This document shows, piece by piece, positions 35,446 to 43,983 of a stretch of DNA of 64,000 bases. Origin of the DNA: Streptomyces sp. ISL-100 (GTDB taxonomy: Bacteria; Actinomycetota; Actinomycetes; Streptomycetales; Streptomycetaceae). The stretch covers positions 45,616-109,615 of the forward strand of contig NZ_JAGGOK010000005.1 in NCBI RefSeq assembly GCF_018614615.1, given 5' to 3'. Numbering within the stretch: position 1 is the stretch's first letter; each line of letters starts with the position of its first letter. Both the position numbers and the translations under genes were made by a program. The notes under the pieces are model-generated. The model did no database searches. It was not told the origin of the DNA and was given only the letters and a program-made list of their open reading frames with translations.

Positions 35446-36507
35446 TCAGCCCGCGAGCACGTCCAGCACCCGGTCCACGTCGGCGCTGGTGTTGTAGAGG
35501 TGGAACGAGGCCCGCAGGTTGCCCGCCCGGACCGAGGCGACGATGTCCGCCGCCGTCAGCGCGTCGAGCCGGTGCGCGAGGCCGGCAGTGGCGACGACCA
35601 CAGAGTCGGCGGGCACCGAAGGGTGGCCGAGGGAAGCGAGTCCTTCGCGGTAGCGCGCGGCGAGCGCGAGGTTGTGGTCCCGCACGTTCTCGATGCCGAC
35701 CTCCTCCAGGAACGCGAGGGACTGCTCGACACCGACGTACGGCAGGAAGGGCGGCGGCTCGTCGAACCGGCGGGCGCTGCGGGCGAGTTCCCGCACGGGA
35801 CCGTAGGTGCTGGCCCAGATGTCCTCGCCGGACATCCACCCCGCGTGGAGCGGTGTGAGGGCTTCCTGCGCGTCTTCGGCGACGGTGAGGAACGACACGC
35901 CGCGCGGCGCCATCAGGTACTTGTAGCCGCCGGCGACGGTGTAGTCGAAGCTGCCCGCGTCGAAGGGCAGCCAGCCCACCGCCTGGGTCGAGTCGACGAG
36001 CGTACGGGCGCCGTGGGCGGCGGCAGCGGCCCGTACGGCGGACAGGTCTGCGACACGGCCGTCGGCGGACTGCACCGCGGAGAAGGCCACCAGCCGGGTC
36101 TCCGGGCGCACGGACTCGGCCAGGTCCTCCAGCGGCACGTACCGCACCTTGAGGTCCCCGCGGACGACGAAGGGGTTGACCACCGAGGCGAACTCGCCCT
36201 CGGGGCACAGCACTTCGCCTCCGGCAGGCAGTGAGGCCGCGATCAGCCCGACATGGACGGCCACCGAACTTCCGACGGCGACCCGCTCCGCACAGACGCC
36301 GACGAGCCGCCCGTAGGAGGCGCGGGCGGCGACCACGGCGTCGAAGCCGTCCCCGCCGCCGGGGCTGCCGGTCGCGTTGAGCTCGGCCGCGGCCTTGACG
36401 GCCTCGACGCCACGCCGGGGCAGCAACCCACAGCTGGAGGTGTTGAGGTACGTGGTCTCCGGCGCGAACTCCGCGCTCACGGCTTCGGTGAGAGTAAGGG
36501 GCTTCAT
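35446..36507 (-). CDS. Class V aminotransferase (cysteine desulfurase/kynureninase-like)
   Basis: The 353-residue PLP protein starts TEAVSAEFAPETTYLNTSSCGLLPRRGVEAV and contains RTLVDSTQAVGWLPFDAGSFDYTVAGGYKYLMAPRGVSFL, with the PLP lysine in GGYKYL (about residue 200). The SufS-type active-site cysteine loop is not evident, so a desulfurase role is uncertain. No metabolic neighbours point to a substrate. The gene stands alone between two intergenic regions on the reverse strand. Confidence 0.82.
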   Translation of the reverse strand: MKPLTLTEAVSAEFAPETTYLNTSSCGLLPRRGVEAVKAAAELNATGSPGGGDGFDAVVAARASYGRLVGVCAERVAVGSSVAVHVGLIAASLPAGGEVLCPEGEFASVVNPFVVRGDLKVRYVPLEDLAESVRPETRLVAFSAVQSADGRVADLSAVRAAAAAHGARTLVDSTQAVGWLPFDAGSFDYTVAGGYKYLMAPRGVSFLTVAEDAQEALTPLHAGWMSGEDIWASTYGPVRELARSARRFDEPPPFLPYVGVEQSLAFLEEVGIENVRDHNLALAARYREGLASLGHPSVPADSVVVATAGLAHRLDALTAADIVASVRAGNLRASFHLYNTSADVDRVLDVLAG

Positions 36508-36577
36508 GCCCCCTACTCTGCTACCTCCTCAACTCCCCGTCCATTGCGTATATTTGGCGCGCACCTCTAAGCAATGC

Positions 36578-37243
36578 TTATGCGTTGCTCGCGCTGCGGT
36601 CGGCGACGTGGCTCGCCCAGGCCTGTTCGAGCGCCTGGGAGAAGACCTCGGCGGGCTGGCCGCCGGAGATCCCGTAACGCCTGTCGAAGACGAAGAACGG
36701 CACGCTGGTCGCCCCCAGCTCGGCCGCCTCGCGCTCGTCGCCGCGCACCTCGTCGGCGTACGCGCTCTCGTCGGCCAGTACCGCTCGTGCCTCGTCGGCG
36801 TCGAGTCCGGCCTCCACCGCCAGATCCAGCAGCACCCGCGAGTCGAAGACGGACCGCTCCTCGGCGAAGTTGGCGCGGAAGACAAGGTCGAGCAGCTCGT
36901 CCTGGCGGCCGCGCGCCTTGGCGAGGTGCAGCAGCCGGTGGATGTCGAAGGTGTTGCCGTGGTCGCGGCCCTCGGTCAGGAAGCCGAGCCCTTCGGCGTG
37001 CGCGTGGGAGGCGACCTGCTGCTCCATGGCGGCCACTTCCTCGTGCGTACGCCCGTACTTCCTGGCCAGCATGTCGGTCACCGAGTCCGTGACGCCCTTG
37101 GGGCTCGCCGGGTCGAGCTCGAAGGAGCGGTGCACCACCTCGACGTCGGCGCGGTGCGAGAAGGAGGCCAGCCCCTTCTCGAAGCGGGCCTTGCCGATGT
37201 AGCACCAGGGGCAGGCGATGTCGCTCCAGATCTCGACGCGCAT
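36578..37243 (-). CDS. DsbA-family thioredoxin-fold protein, FrnE-like
   Basis: The 221-residue cytoplasmic protein begins MRVEIWSDIACPWCYIGKARF, with a CPWC redox pair at Cys11/Cys14, and has the FrnE/2-hydroxychromene isomerase-like helical insert (GNTFDIHRLLHLAKARGRQDELLDLVFRANF) and cis-Pro loop GATSVPFFVFDRRYGISGGQP. FrnE-like proteins act as disulfide oxidoreductases or isomerases and are linked to oxidative-stress tolerance. No signal peptide is present. The ORF stays open upstream to 37513, but the conserved N-terminus fixes the ATG at 37243. Confidence 0.9.
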   Translation of the reverse strand: MRVEIWSDIACPWCYIGKARFEKGLASFSHRADVEVVHRSFELDPASPKGVTDSVTDMLARKYGRTHEEVAAMEQQVASHAHAEGLGFLTEGRDHGNTFDIHRLLHLAKARGRQDELLDLVFRANFAEERSVFDSRVLLDLAVEAGLDADEARAVLADESAYADEVRGDEREAAELGATSVPFFVFDRRYGISGGQPAEVFSQALEQAWASHVADRSASNA

Positions 37244-37392
37244 GTGGTTCTTCACTCCAGGTGAGAGGGGATGCGGAGGGCGCGGAGGCAGCCTCCGCTC
37301 GGGCCACAACGCGTTCGGGGCGCGGCGCATTCCCGGCGGAAGCTCGGGGAGCGGCGGTCGCGGGCAGGCGGCTGAAGGCCGAGCGGTAGGCG

Positions 37393-37403
37393 CGGGGGGG
37401 GGG
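37393..37403. repeat. Run of 11 G
   Basis: A homopolymer of 11 G lies just upstream of the decayed transporter. Runs this long are rare even in GC-rich genomes and are prone to slippage or sequencing error. Confidence 0.7.
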
Positions 37404-37437
37404 GAGAGAGACCGACCTCGGCTGCGGCGTCGGGCCG

Positions 37438-37802
37438 GTGTTCCTGGCGGTGGAGGCGTGGGAGCGGCATCCGGTCGTCTCGCTCGGCTTGTTCCGCGGC
37501 CCACGCCGTCCAATGCTCATCGGCCAGTCGGTCGCCGTCGCGGGCCTGCTCCTCCTGCTGCTCGTCGGCCCGGGCACTCCCCTGCCGGTGATGGCCCTGC
37601 TGCTGATCCCGATGGGGCTCGGCATCGGCCTCGCGCTGCCGCCGCTGACCGCCGCCATGATGGAGGCGGTGCCCGCCGAACGGGCGGGGCTCGCGGCCGG
37701 TGTGCTCAACGCCGCCCGGCAGGTCTCGGGCGGGCCCGGCGTCGCCGCGTTAGGCGCGCTGGTCGTCGGGGATTTCGCGACCGGTCTGCGTACTGCAGCG
37801 CT
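37438..37802 (+). pseudogene. Remnant of a DHA2-type MFS exporter
   Basis: The translation reads VEAWERHPVVSLGLFRGPRRPMLIGQSVAVAGLLLLLL...MALLLIPMGLGIGLALPPLTAAMMEAVPAERAGLAAGVLNAARQVSGGPGVAALGALV. This matches the C-terminal part of 14-helix drug exporters, but sequence before the LGLFR loop is absent and the loop is joined directly to a late helix, implying an internal deletion. The frame then runs into a REP-like element and ends without a normal tail. A leucine TTA codon at 37750 is unusual here. No start or ribosome site is convincing. Confidence 0.75.
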
Positions 37803-37950
37803 TTTCCCCACCCGCCCCTTCCCGAAACTGGGGGAAGGCCCCCAGGCCCCGGGGACGCCCTGCGGGCGTGTCCCCACGCGGCGGAGCCGCAGGATGTCAC
37901 AGCGGGAAGGGGCGGGGCGGCGAAAGTCCCGCAGGGCCACCCGCCCCCGC
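37803..37950. repeat. REP-like element, copy E (variant lacking the core)
   Basis: Head CCCGCCCCTTCCCG and CGGGGACGCCCTGCGGGCGT are followed by CGCGGCGGAGCCGCA and GGGAAGGGGCGGG, matching the right end of the array at 26525-26570. The pair of heads in opposite orientation makes a long interrupted palindrome. It lies between the MFS remnant and the end of the aldehyde dehydrogenase gene. Confidence 0.7.
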
Positions 37951-37954
37951 ACCC

Positions 37955-39484
37955 CTACTCCTGGCGGTCGTTCACCCGCCGCGGCAGCCCCTGCGGATTC
38001 GCATCCCGCAATTCCACCGGCAACAACGCCTCCGGCGTCGACTGATAAGTGACCGGCCGCAACCACCGCTCGACCGCCGTCGCACCCACCGACGTAGACG
38101 TCGAAGTCGTCGCCGGGTAAGGCCCCCCATGGTGCTGGGCCGGCGCCACCGCCACACCCGTAGGCCACCCATTGACCAGCACACGCCCCGCCAGCGGTGT
38201 CAGTTCCGCCAGCAGGTCCGCCCCCGTGCCCCCGTCCCCCGCCAGCTCCTGCGTGGAGAGCTGCAGCGTGGCGGTGAGGTTGCCCGGCAGCCGGGAAAGC
38301 ACCGCGCCGATCTCCGCCGGGTCCTCGTAGCGCGCGACGACCGTGACCGGCCCGAAGCACTCCTCCAGGAGCAGATCGTGCGGCCCCTCGGAGGCCAGCA
38401 CCTGCGCCGGTACGGTCAGGAACCCCGCGCTCACGGTGTGCTCGCCGCCCGCGCCGGGGGTCACCGGGGCTTCGGTGTCCGGGAGGCCGGCCCGTTCCCG
38501 TACACCTTCCACGAACGCGTCCCGCATCCGGTGGTCGAGCATGACGCCCGGGTCGGTTTCACTGATGGCCGCCGTGAGGGACTTCACCACCCGGTCGCCG
38601 GCCCCGCCCGCAGGGGCCAGGACGAAGCCCGGCTTCGTGCAGAACTGCCCCGCGCCCAGCGTCAGAGAGCCCGCCAGACCGGCTCCGATCTGCTCTGCCC
38701 GCTCCTCCGCGGCCGCCGCGGTGATCACGACCGGGTTGAGGGAACCGAGTTCGCCGTGGAAGGGGATGGGTGCGGGGCGGGCCGCCGCGGCGTCGAAGAG
38801 CGCTCGTCCGCCGCGCACCGAGCCCGTGAAGCCCGCGGCCGCGACCAGCGGGTGCCGTACCAGCTCGATGCCCGCGTCGAAGCCGTGAACCAGGATCACC
38901 ACGTCCTCCGGCAGGCCCACTTGGGCCGCCGCCCTGCGCAGCACGGACGCGCAGAGCTCGGAGGTCGCCGGATGGTCGGGGTGCGCCTTGACCACGACCG
39001 GGCAGCCCGCCGCGAGCGCGCTCGCCGTGTCGCCGCCGGGTACCGAGAAGGCGAGCGGGAAGTTGCTGGCGGCGTAGACGGCGACAACGCCCAGCGGGAT
39101 CTTGTAGCGGCGCAGGTCGGGCCAGGGCGGGGTCTTCGTACCGTCCTCGTGGTCGATCCTGATGTCGAGGAAGGCGCCCTCGTCGACGATGTCCGCGAAC
39201 GCCCTGAGCTGGGCCGTGGTGCGCGCGAGTTCGCCGGTCAGCCGCGTCGGACCCAGCGCGGTCTCCGCGTCGGCCGCCTCGACGACGTGCTGCACGGCTT
39301 CGTCGAGGAGCCCGGCGGCGGTACGGAGCAGGGCGGCCCGCACCGTACGGTCGGCGAGCGCGGTGCGAACGGCGTGCGCGGCCCGTACCGCGCGGTCGAC
39401 CTCCTCCGCCGTGGCCTCGACCGCGACCTGCTCACGCGGCTTCCCCGTTCGGGGGTCGACACTCCAGACTGGTGTTGCTGCCAC
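37955..39484 (-). CDS. NADP-type aldehyde dehydrogenase, 2-oxoglutarate semialdehyde dehydrogenase-like
   Basis: The 509-residue protein begins VAATPVWSVDPRTGKPREQVAVEAT, typical of the KGSADH/AldH subgroup. Catalytic residues are Cys282 in GAGQFCTKPGF and the general base glutamate in FHGELGSLNP; the adenine-site segment is FTGSVRGGRALFDAAAARP. In oxidative uronate, arabinose and hydroxyproline pathways this subgroup oxidises 2,5-dioxopentanoate to 2-oxoglutarate. GGAAGGA precedes the GTG. Divergence from an IclR regulator supports carbon-source control, and a candidate route partner set lies at 54.5-56.5 kb. Confidence 0.88.
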   Translation of the reverse strand: MAATPVWSVDPRTGKPREQVAVEATAEEVDRAVRAAHAVRTALADRTVRAALLRTAAGLLDEAVQHVVEAADAETALGPTRLTGELARTTAQLRAFADIVDEGAFLDIRIDHEDGTKTPPWPDLRRYKIPLGVVAVYAASNFPLAFSVPGGDTASALAAGCPVVVKAHPDHPATSELCASVLRRAAAQVGLPEDVVILVHGFDAGIELVRHPLVAAAGFTGSVRGGRALFDAAAARPAPIPFHGELGSLNPVVITAAAAEERAEQIGAGLAGSLTLGAGQFCTKPGFVLAPAGGAGDRVVKSLTAAISETDPGVMLDHRMRDAFVEGVRERAGLPDTEAPVTPGAGGEHTVSAGFLTVPAQVLASEGPHDLLLEECFGPVTVVARYEDPAEIGAVLSRLPGNLTATLQLSTQELAGDGGTGADLLAELTPLAGRVLVNGWPTGVAVAPAQHHGGPYPATTSTSTSVGATAVERWLRPVTYQSTPEALLPVELRDANPQGLPRRVNDRQE

Positions 39485-39516
39485 CGTGGGGTCCTTCCAG
39501 CCGTTCAAGCCGTTCG

Positions 39517-39548
39517 ATATTCTGAACAGAGTTCCTGATACTGAATAT
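39517..39548. promoter_or_regulatory. Candidate IclR operator between the aldehyde dehydrogenase and iclR genes
   Basis: ATATTC (39517-39522) and GAATAT (39543-39548) are inverted and flank CTGAACAGAG/TTCCTGATACT. This AT-richer patch in the divergent gap fits the size and character of IclR-family operators. Confidence 0.45.
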
Positions 39549-39611
39549 GCTGGGGACTCTATTAACGGACGATCCGAGCGGTCAAGAGTGGCCAAGAAGG
39601 GGCGAGGCTCA

Positions 39612-40382
39612 ATGTCTACTGCCGATACGGGCGGTGCGCAGGTCAAATCGGCGGTGCGGACCGTGGAGTTGCTCGAATTCTTCGCCGGCAGCCCCGGCAT
39701 GCACTCCCTGGCCGCCGTCCAAGAGGCCGTCGGGTACCCGAAATCCAGTCTCTACATGCTGCTGCGCACGCTCGTCGAGCTCGGCTGGGTGGAGACGGAC
39801 GCGACGGGCACGCGGTACGGCATCGGCGTACGCGCCCTGCTCGTCGGTACGTCGTACATCGACGGGGACGAGGTCGTGGCCTCCGCCCGCCCCACCCTGG
39901 ACCGGCTCTCCGACGACACGACGGAGACGATCCACCTGGCCCGCCTCGACGGTACGAACGTCGTGTACCTCGCGACCCGCCAGTCCCAGCACTATCTGCG
40001 CCCCTTCACCCGCGTCGGCCGCCGGCTGCCCGCGCACTCGACGTCGCTCGGCAAGGCGCTGCTCGCGACGCACACCGACGAGCAGGTGCGCAAGCTGCTC
40101 CCGGAGACTCTGCCGGCGCTGACGGAGCACACCATCACCGACCGCGAGAAGCTCATCCAGGAGCTGCACGTCGTCCGCGAGCAGGGGTACGCCGTCGACC
40201 GCGAGGAGAACACGCTGGGCCTGCGCTGCTTCGGGGTCGCGATCCCGTACCGGACCCCGGCCCGCGACGCCATCAGCTGCTCGGTGCCCGTCGCCCGGCT
40301 CACCCCGGCGCACGAACAGATGGTCAAGGACGCGCTGTTCGACGCACGTGACCGGCTGACGCTCGCCACCCGCAGGCTTTGA
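39612..40382 (+). CDS. IclR family transcriptional regulator
   Basis: The 256-residue protein has an N-terminal winged helix (AVRTVELLEFFAGSPGMHSLAAVQEAVGYPKSSLYMLLRTLVELGWVETD) and the IclR effector domain (RLDGTNVVYLATRQSQHYLRPFTRVGRRLPAHSTSLGKALLA; VDREENTLGLRCFGVAIPYRTP). Such regulators usually control divergent catabolic genes, here the aldehyde dehydrogenase, in response to a sugar-acid or aromatic effector. A GTG start at 39588 is an alternative. A GNAT gene follows after one base. Confidence 0.92.
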   Translation: MSTADTGGAQVKSAVRTVELLEFFAGSPGMHSLAAVQEAVGYPKSSLYMLLRTLVELGWVETDATGTRYGIGVRALLVGTSYIDGDEVVASARPTLDRLSDDTTETIHLARLDGTNVVYLATRQSQHYLRPFTRVGRRLPAHSTSLGKALLATHTDEQVRKLLPETLPALTEHTITDREKLIQELHVVREQGYAVDREENTLGLRCFGVAIPYRTPARDAISCSVPVARLTPAHEQMVKDALFDARDRLTLATRRL

Positions 40383-40383
40383 C

Positions 40384-40875
40384 ATGACCGCTGACATGAC
40401 CGCCCCGGCCGTGACGCTGCGGGAGGTGGCCGACAGTGATCTGCCCGTCATCTTCCGGCACATGAGCGACCCCGAGTCCAACCGGGTCGCCGCCTTCACC
40501 TCCAAGGACCCCACCGACCGCGCCGCATTTGACGTGCACTGGGCACGGATCCGCGCCTCGGACGCCGTCATACGGACCGTTCTGGCCGACGGCGACATCG
40601 CCGGCCACGCCGCCGTGTACGGGCCGCCGCAGGAGCGTGAGGTCACGTACTTCATCGACCGCGCGTACTGGGGCCGCGGGGTGGCAACCGGCGCACTGCG
40701 CGCGTTGCTCGAACTCGTCCCGGAGCGCCCGCTGTTCGCCCGTGCCGCCGCCGACAACACCGGGTCGCTGCGGGTCCTGGCGAAGTGCGGGTTCACGGTC
40801 ACAGGGCACGACCGGGGGTTCGCGAACGCCCGGGGGGCGGAGATCGACGAGCTGGTCCTCGCCCTCACCGGCTGA
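40384..40875 (+). CDS. GNAT family N-acetyltransferase
   Basis: The 163-residue protein is a RimJ/RimL-like GNAT: VTLREVADSDLPVIFRHMSDPESNRVAAF, VTYFIDRAYWGRGVATGALRALLELV (acetyl-CoA loop GRGVATGAL), and ADNTGSLRVLAKCGFTVTGHD. The substrate is unknown. The gene starts one base after the iclR stop; a second ATG four codons later is also possible. Confidence 0.88.
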   Translation: MTADMTAPAVTLREVADSDLPVIFRHMSDPESNRVAAFTSKDPTDRAAFDVHWARIRASDAVIRTVLADGDIAGHAAVYGPPQEREVTYFIDRAYWGRGVATGALRALLELVPERPLFARAAADNTGSLRVLAKCGFTVTGHDRGFANARGAEIDELVLALTG

Positions 40876-40954
40876 GCGCTCTCCCCCGTCCGGGGGAGAC
40901 GGTTCACCTTTGAGCGGGAGGTGCGGCGGCGGCTGGTGCCGGAGCGTGGGTGTC

Positions 40955-41995
40955 ATGACAGAGACCGCGCTCGTCCCCACGCCCCAGGGCCTCCACCGGG
41001 CCCCCGCCAACCGGCTGCGCAAGGTGCTGCGCGCCGCCGCCGTCGTCTCCTGCGTTCCCTACGTCGCGCTCAAGATCGCCTGGATCGCCGGCAGCCGCGC
41101 CGGCATCCCCGAGGGCAGCGTGATCCTCGACCACCCGGGTCTGATGGCTGTCGCCAACAGCGTCACGATCCTGATGGACGCGACCGTCGTCGTCCTGGCC
41201 CTGCTGCTCACGCAGGACTGGGGCCGTCGCGTCCCGGCCTGGCTGCTCGCCCTGCCCATGTGGGCGGCGACGGGGCTGCTGACACCGATCATGACCGGGT
41301 TTCCGCTCCAGCTGCTGGTGAAGGTGTTCACCGGTGAGAACAGCGCACCGAGCGGCGACGAACCGTTCCTGGCCGACTGGGTCTTCAGCGTCGTCTACAC
41401 CGGCTTCATCGTTCAGGGGCTGGCCCTGGGCACCCTCTTCGCGCTGTACGCCCGCGAGCGCTGGGGCCACCTGTGGCGGGGCGCGGTCTCGGAGCTGCCC
41501 GGCTCCGCCGTCGGGCCCCGGCTGAAGGCGGCCGCAGTGGCCGCGTCCGTACTCGCGGCGCTCTCCGCCGTTCCGCATGTGATGTGGGCCGCCGGTTCCA
41601 CCACGGGGCTCAACCAGAGCCGGATCGAGCAGCGTTCGGCGGACTTCCATCTCCTCGAAGGCACCTACGTCCTGTTCGCGGCCCTCACCGTGGTGGGAGT
41701 CCTGACGCTCGCCCTGCGGCGCGGTCGCGGCCTGGCTCTGAAGACGCCGCTGGCGCTCGCCTGGCTGGGCTCGGGCGCGCTCGGCTGCTGGGGAGCCTGG
41801 CTGCTCGCCGCCTCGGCCATGCCCGCGGCCGATGCGGCCGATCAGGCCACCGCGTTGATGCTGGTGACCTACGCTGTCCAGATGATCGCCGGTCTCGTCG
41901 CCCTCGCCGCGGGCACCTCCTTCCTGCGGCGGCGCGTGCGGGACGCGGGGGTCGAGGGGCGGGGAGAAGGACAGATACGGGGACGCGCGGCGTGA
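40955..41995 (+). CDS. Polytopic membrane protein upstream of a two-component system
   Basis: The 346-residue protein has about eight predicted hydrophobic segments (for example VVSCVPYVALKIAWIAG, ILMDATVVVLALLL, VVYTGFIVQGLALGTLFALYA, AALTVVGVLTLAL) and no enzymatic motif. It overlaps the histidine kinase gene by 4 bp, so it is coupled to it and may be a sensing partner or a regulated target. It is not an ABC component. The ATG at 40955 is chosen over the longer ORF that overlaps the GNAT gene. Confidence 0.8.
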   Translation: MTETALVPTPQGLHRAPANRLRKVLRAAAVVSCVPYVALKIAWIAGSRAGIPEGSVILDHPGLMAVANSVTILMDATVVVLALLLTQDWGRRVPAWLLALPMWAATGLLTPIMTGFPLQLLVKVFTGENSAPSGDEPFLADWVFSVVYTGFIVQGLALGTLFALYARERWGHLWRGAVSELPGSAVGPRLKAAAVAASVLAALSAVPHVMWAAGSTTGLNQSRIEQRSADFHLLEGTYVLFAALTVVGVLTLALRRGRGLALKTPLALAWLGSGALGCWGAWLLAASAMPAADAADQATALMLVTYAVQMIAGLVALAAGTSFLRRRVRDAGVEGRGEGQIRGRAA

Positions 41996-43233
41996 AGCAG
42001 TTGTTCGGGGCGCGGGCCCGGCTGCGCTGGATCCATCTGATCCTCGGCGGCGCCCTGTCGATGCCGTACTTCCTCCTCGGAAGCGTCTTCGTCGGCCCGT
42101 TCATCGGCAACCAGAACGTCTTCACCTCGGCCTCCCTGCAGTTCGCCGCCTTCGGCGTCGCGCTCCCGATGGCCACCCTCACCGCGTTCTTCCCGCTCGT
42201 CAGGCCCCTGTCGGTGGGCGCGGTGCGGGCGTTGTGCGGGGTGCCTCGTGAGGGGCTGGCCGACGGGCCCGCCCGGTCCGGGCCGGCGCGGGTGCGGACC
42301 GCGGGCTGGTTCACGCTGCATCTCGGGCTCGGCGGCATCATCAGCGGCATGACGCTCGCGGTGCCGCCGTTCGCCGCCACACTGATCATCCTGCCGCTGC
42401 TGACCCGGCTGCGTGACACCCCGCTCGCGTTGCCCGAAGTGTTCGACCACACCTGGGCGCTGGCCCTCGCCCCGGTCGCCGGGGTGGCGATCCTGGTGGC
42501 GCTGGCGGCGTGCGCGGCACTGGCCGGGGCTCTGCTGGCCCGCTGGGCGCCGGTGCTGCTCGGGCCGACACCGGCCGACCGGCTGGCGGCGGCCGAGCGG
42601 CGGGCCGCGGACCTGGCCGTGCGCAACCGGCTGGCCCGCGAGCTGCACGACTCGGTGGGACACGCGCTGAGCGCGGTCACCCTCCAGGCGGGCGCGGCGC
42701 GCAGGGTGCTGGACAGCGATGTGGAGTTCGTACGGGAGGCGCTGACCGCGATCGAGGAGACGACACGCCGCACCGTGGGCGAACTGGACGCCGTGCTGGG
42801 CCTCTTGCGGCAGGGCGAGGACAGTCCCGGTGAGCTGCCGGGGCCCACGCTGGACGTACTGGACGACCTGCTGGCCCGCAGCGGCGTGAAGGTCACGTAC
42901 GCGCAGGACGGCGGTCCGGCCGCCCAGGCCCCCGGACCGGTGTCCCGCGAGGCGTACCGCATCGTCCAGGAAGGGCTGAGCAACGCCCTTCGGCACGGCG
43001 GCGCCGCACCGGTGTCGCTACGGATCGCCCTGAGCGGCGAGGAGTTGGAGATCGTGATGGAGAACCCGCTGCCCGACAGGGTCCCGGTGGTACGCCCCGG
43101 GGGCGGCCGGGGGCTGCCCGGCATAGCGGAACGGGCCACCCTGCTCGGCGGCCACGCCGAAGCGGGCCCGTACGGCGACGTGTGGCGGCTCACGGCCCGC
43201 CTGCCGGTCGGCGGCGGGGGCGACGCGCGATGA
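41992..43233 (+). CDS. Two-component sensor histidine kinase, HisKA_3 type
   Basis: The 413-residue membrane kinase has about four to six N-terminal hydrophobic segments (up to about residue 185), then the dimerisation/phosphoacceptor motif NRLARELHDSVGHALSAVTLQAG with His219, and a C-terminal ATPase domain (EAYRIVQEGLSNALRHGG; GGGRGLPGIAERATLLGGHAEAG). This is the NarL-type kinase class common in Streptomyces. It forms GTGA and ATGA overlaps with its neighbours. The signal is unknown. Confidence 0.93.
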   Translation: MKQLFGARARLRWIHLILGGALSMPYFLLGSVFVGPFIGNQNVFTSASLQFAAFGVALPMATLTAFFPLVRPLSVGAVRALCGVPREGLADGPARSGPARVRTAGWFTLHLGLGGIISGMTLAVPPFAATLIILPLLTRLRDTPLALPEVFDHTWALALAPVAGVAILVALAACAALAGALLARWAPVLLGPTPADRLAAAERRAADLAVRNRLARELHDSVGHALSAVTLQAGAARRVLDSDVEFVREALTAIEETTRRTVGELDAVLGLLRQGEDSPGELPGPTLDVLDDLLARSGVKVTYAQDGGPAAQAPGPVSREAYRIVQEGLSNALRHGGAAPVSLRIALSGEELEIVMENPLPDRVPVVRPGGGRGLPGIAERATLLGGHAEAGPYGDVWRLTARLPVGGGGDAR

Positions 43234-43898
43234 GCACGCCGACGTCAGCGGTCAGGGTCGTGCTCGCCGACGACGAGCGCATGGTCCGCACCGCGCTGCG
43301 CGTCATCCTGGACGCCGAACCCGACCTGGAGGTCGTCGGCGAGGCGGCGACCGGCGCGGAGGCCGTCTCGGTGGTCCGCGAGCTGCGACCCGACGTGGTG
43401 CTGATGGACGTACGCATGCCGGAGATCGACGGCATCCGCGCCACCGAGCAGATCCTCGGCGGCATGGAGGCGCCCCCGCGCATCGTCGTGGTCACCACCT
43501 TCGAGAACGACTCCTATGTGTACGACGCGCTGCGCGCCGGCGCCGCCGGGTTCCTGCTCAAGCGTGCCGCCGCCGAGGACCTGGTCCAGGCGGTCCGGAT
43601 GGTCGCGCGCAGCGACTCACTGCTCTTCCCGTCGGCGGTGCGCGGTCTGGCCGCCGAGCACGCCAAGCGGCAGCCCGCCCCGCCACCGCCGTGGGCGGCG
43701 CGGCTGACCGAGCGCGAGGCGGAGGTGCTGCGGCTGATGGCGACGGGCCTGACAAATGCGGAAATAGCGGACTGGTTGCGGGTCGGCGCGGCGACCGCGA
43801 AGAGCCATGTGGCGGCCGTGCTGGCGAAAACGGGCGCGCGCGACCGTACCCAGGCGGTGATCGCGGCGTACGAGTCGGGCTTCATCAAGCCACGCTGA
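43230..43898 (+). CDS. LuxR-family response regulator
   Basis: The 222-residue NarL-type regulator has a receiver domain (VRVVLADDERMVRTALRVIL; phosphoacceptor Asp60 in DVVLMDVRMPEIDG; TTFENDSYVYDALRAGAAGFLLKR) and a C-terminal LuxR helix-turn-helix (LTEREAEVLRLMATGLTNAEIADWLRVGAATAKSHVAAVLAKTGARDRTQAV). It is the cognate partner of the kinase it overlaps. Regulated genes probably include this operon, but no binding site is obvious. Confidence 0.94.
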   Translation: MSTPTSAVRVVLADDERMVRTALRVILDAEPDLEVVGEAATGAEAVSVVRELRPDVVLMDVRMPEIDGIRATEQILGGMEAPPRIVVVTTFENDSYVYDALRAGAAGFLLKRAAAEDLVQAVRMVARSDSLLFPSAVRGLAAEHAKRQPAPPPPWAARLTEREAEVLRLMATGLTNAEIADWLRVGAATAKSHVAAVLAKTGARDRTQAVIAAYESGFIKPR

Positions 43899-43983
43899 GC
43901 GTGCCGCCGCTCCCGATGAGGATTTGGTGAGAAGCGCGACATAGGGGAACGTCACCGGCCGCCCCGTTCGTCTTCCGTACGGG

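Noticed and set aside
37868..39538. Forward frame of 556 codons opposite the aldehyde dehydrogenase
   Set aside because: It is the mirror of a complete catalytic gene and shows no domain.
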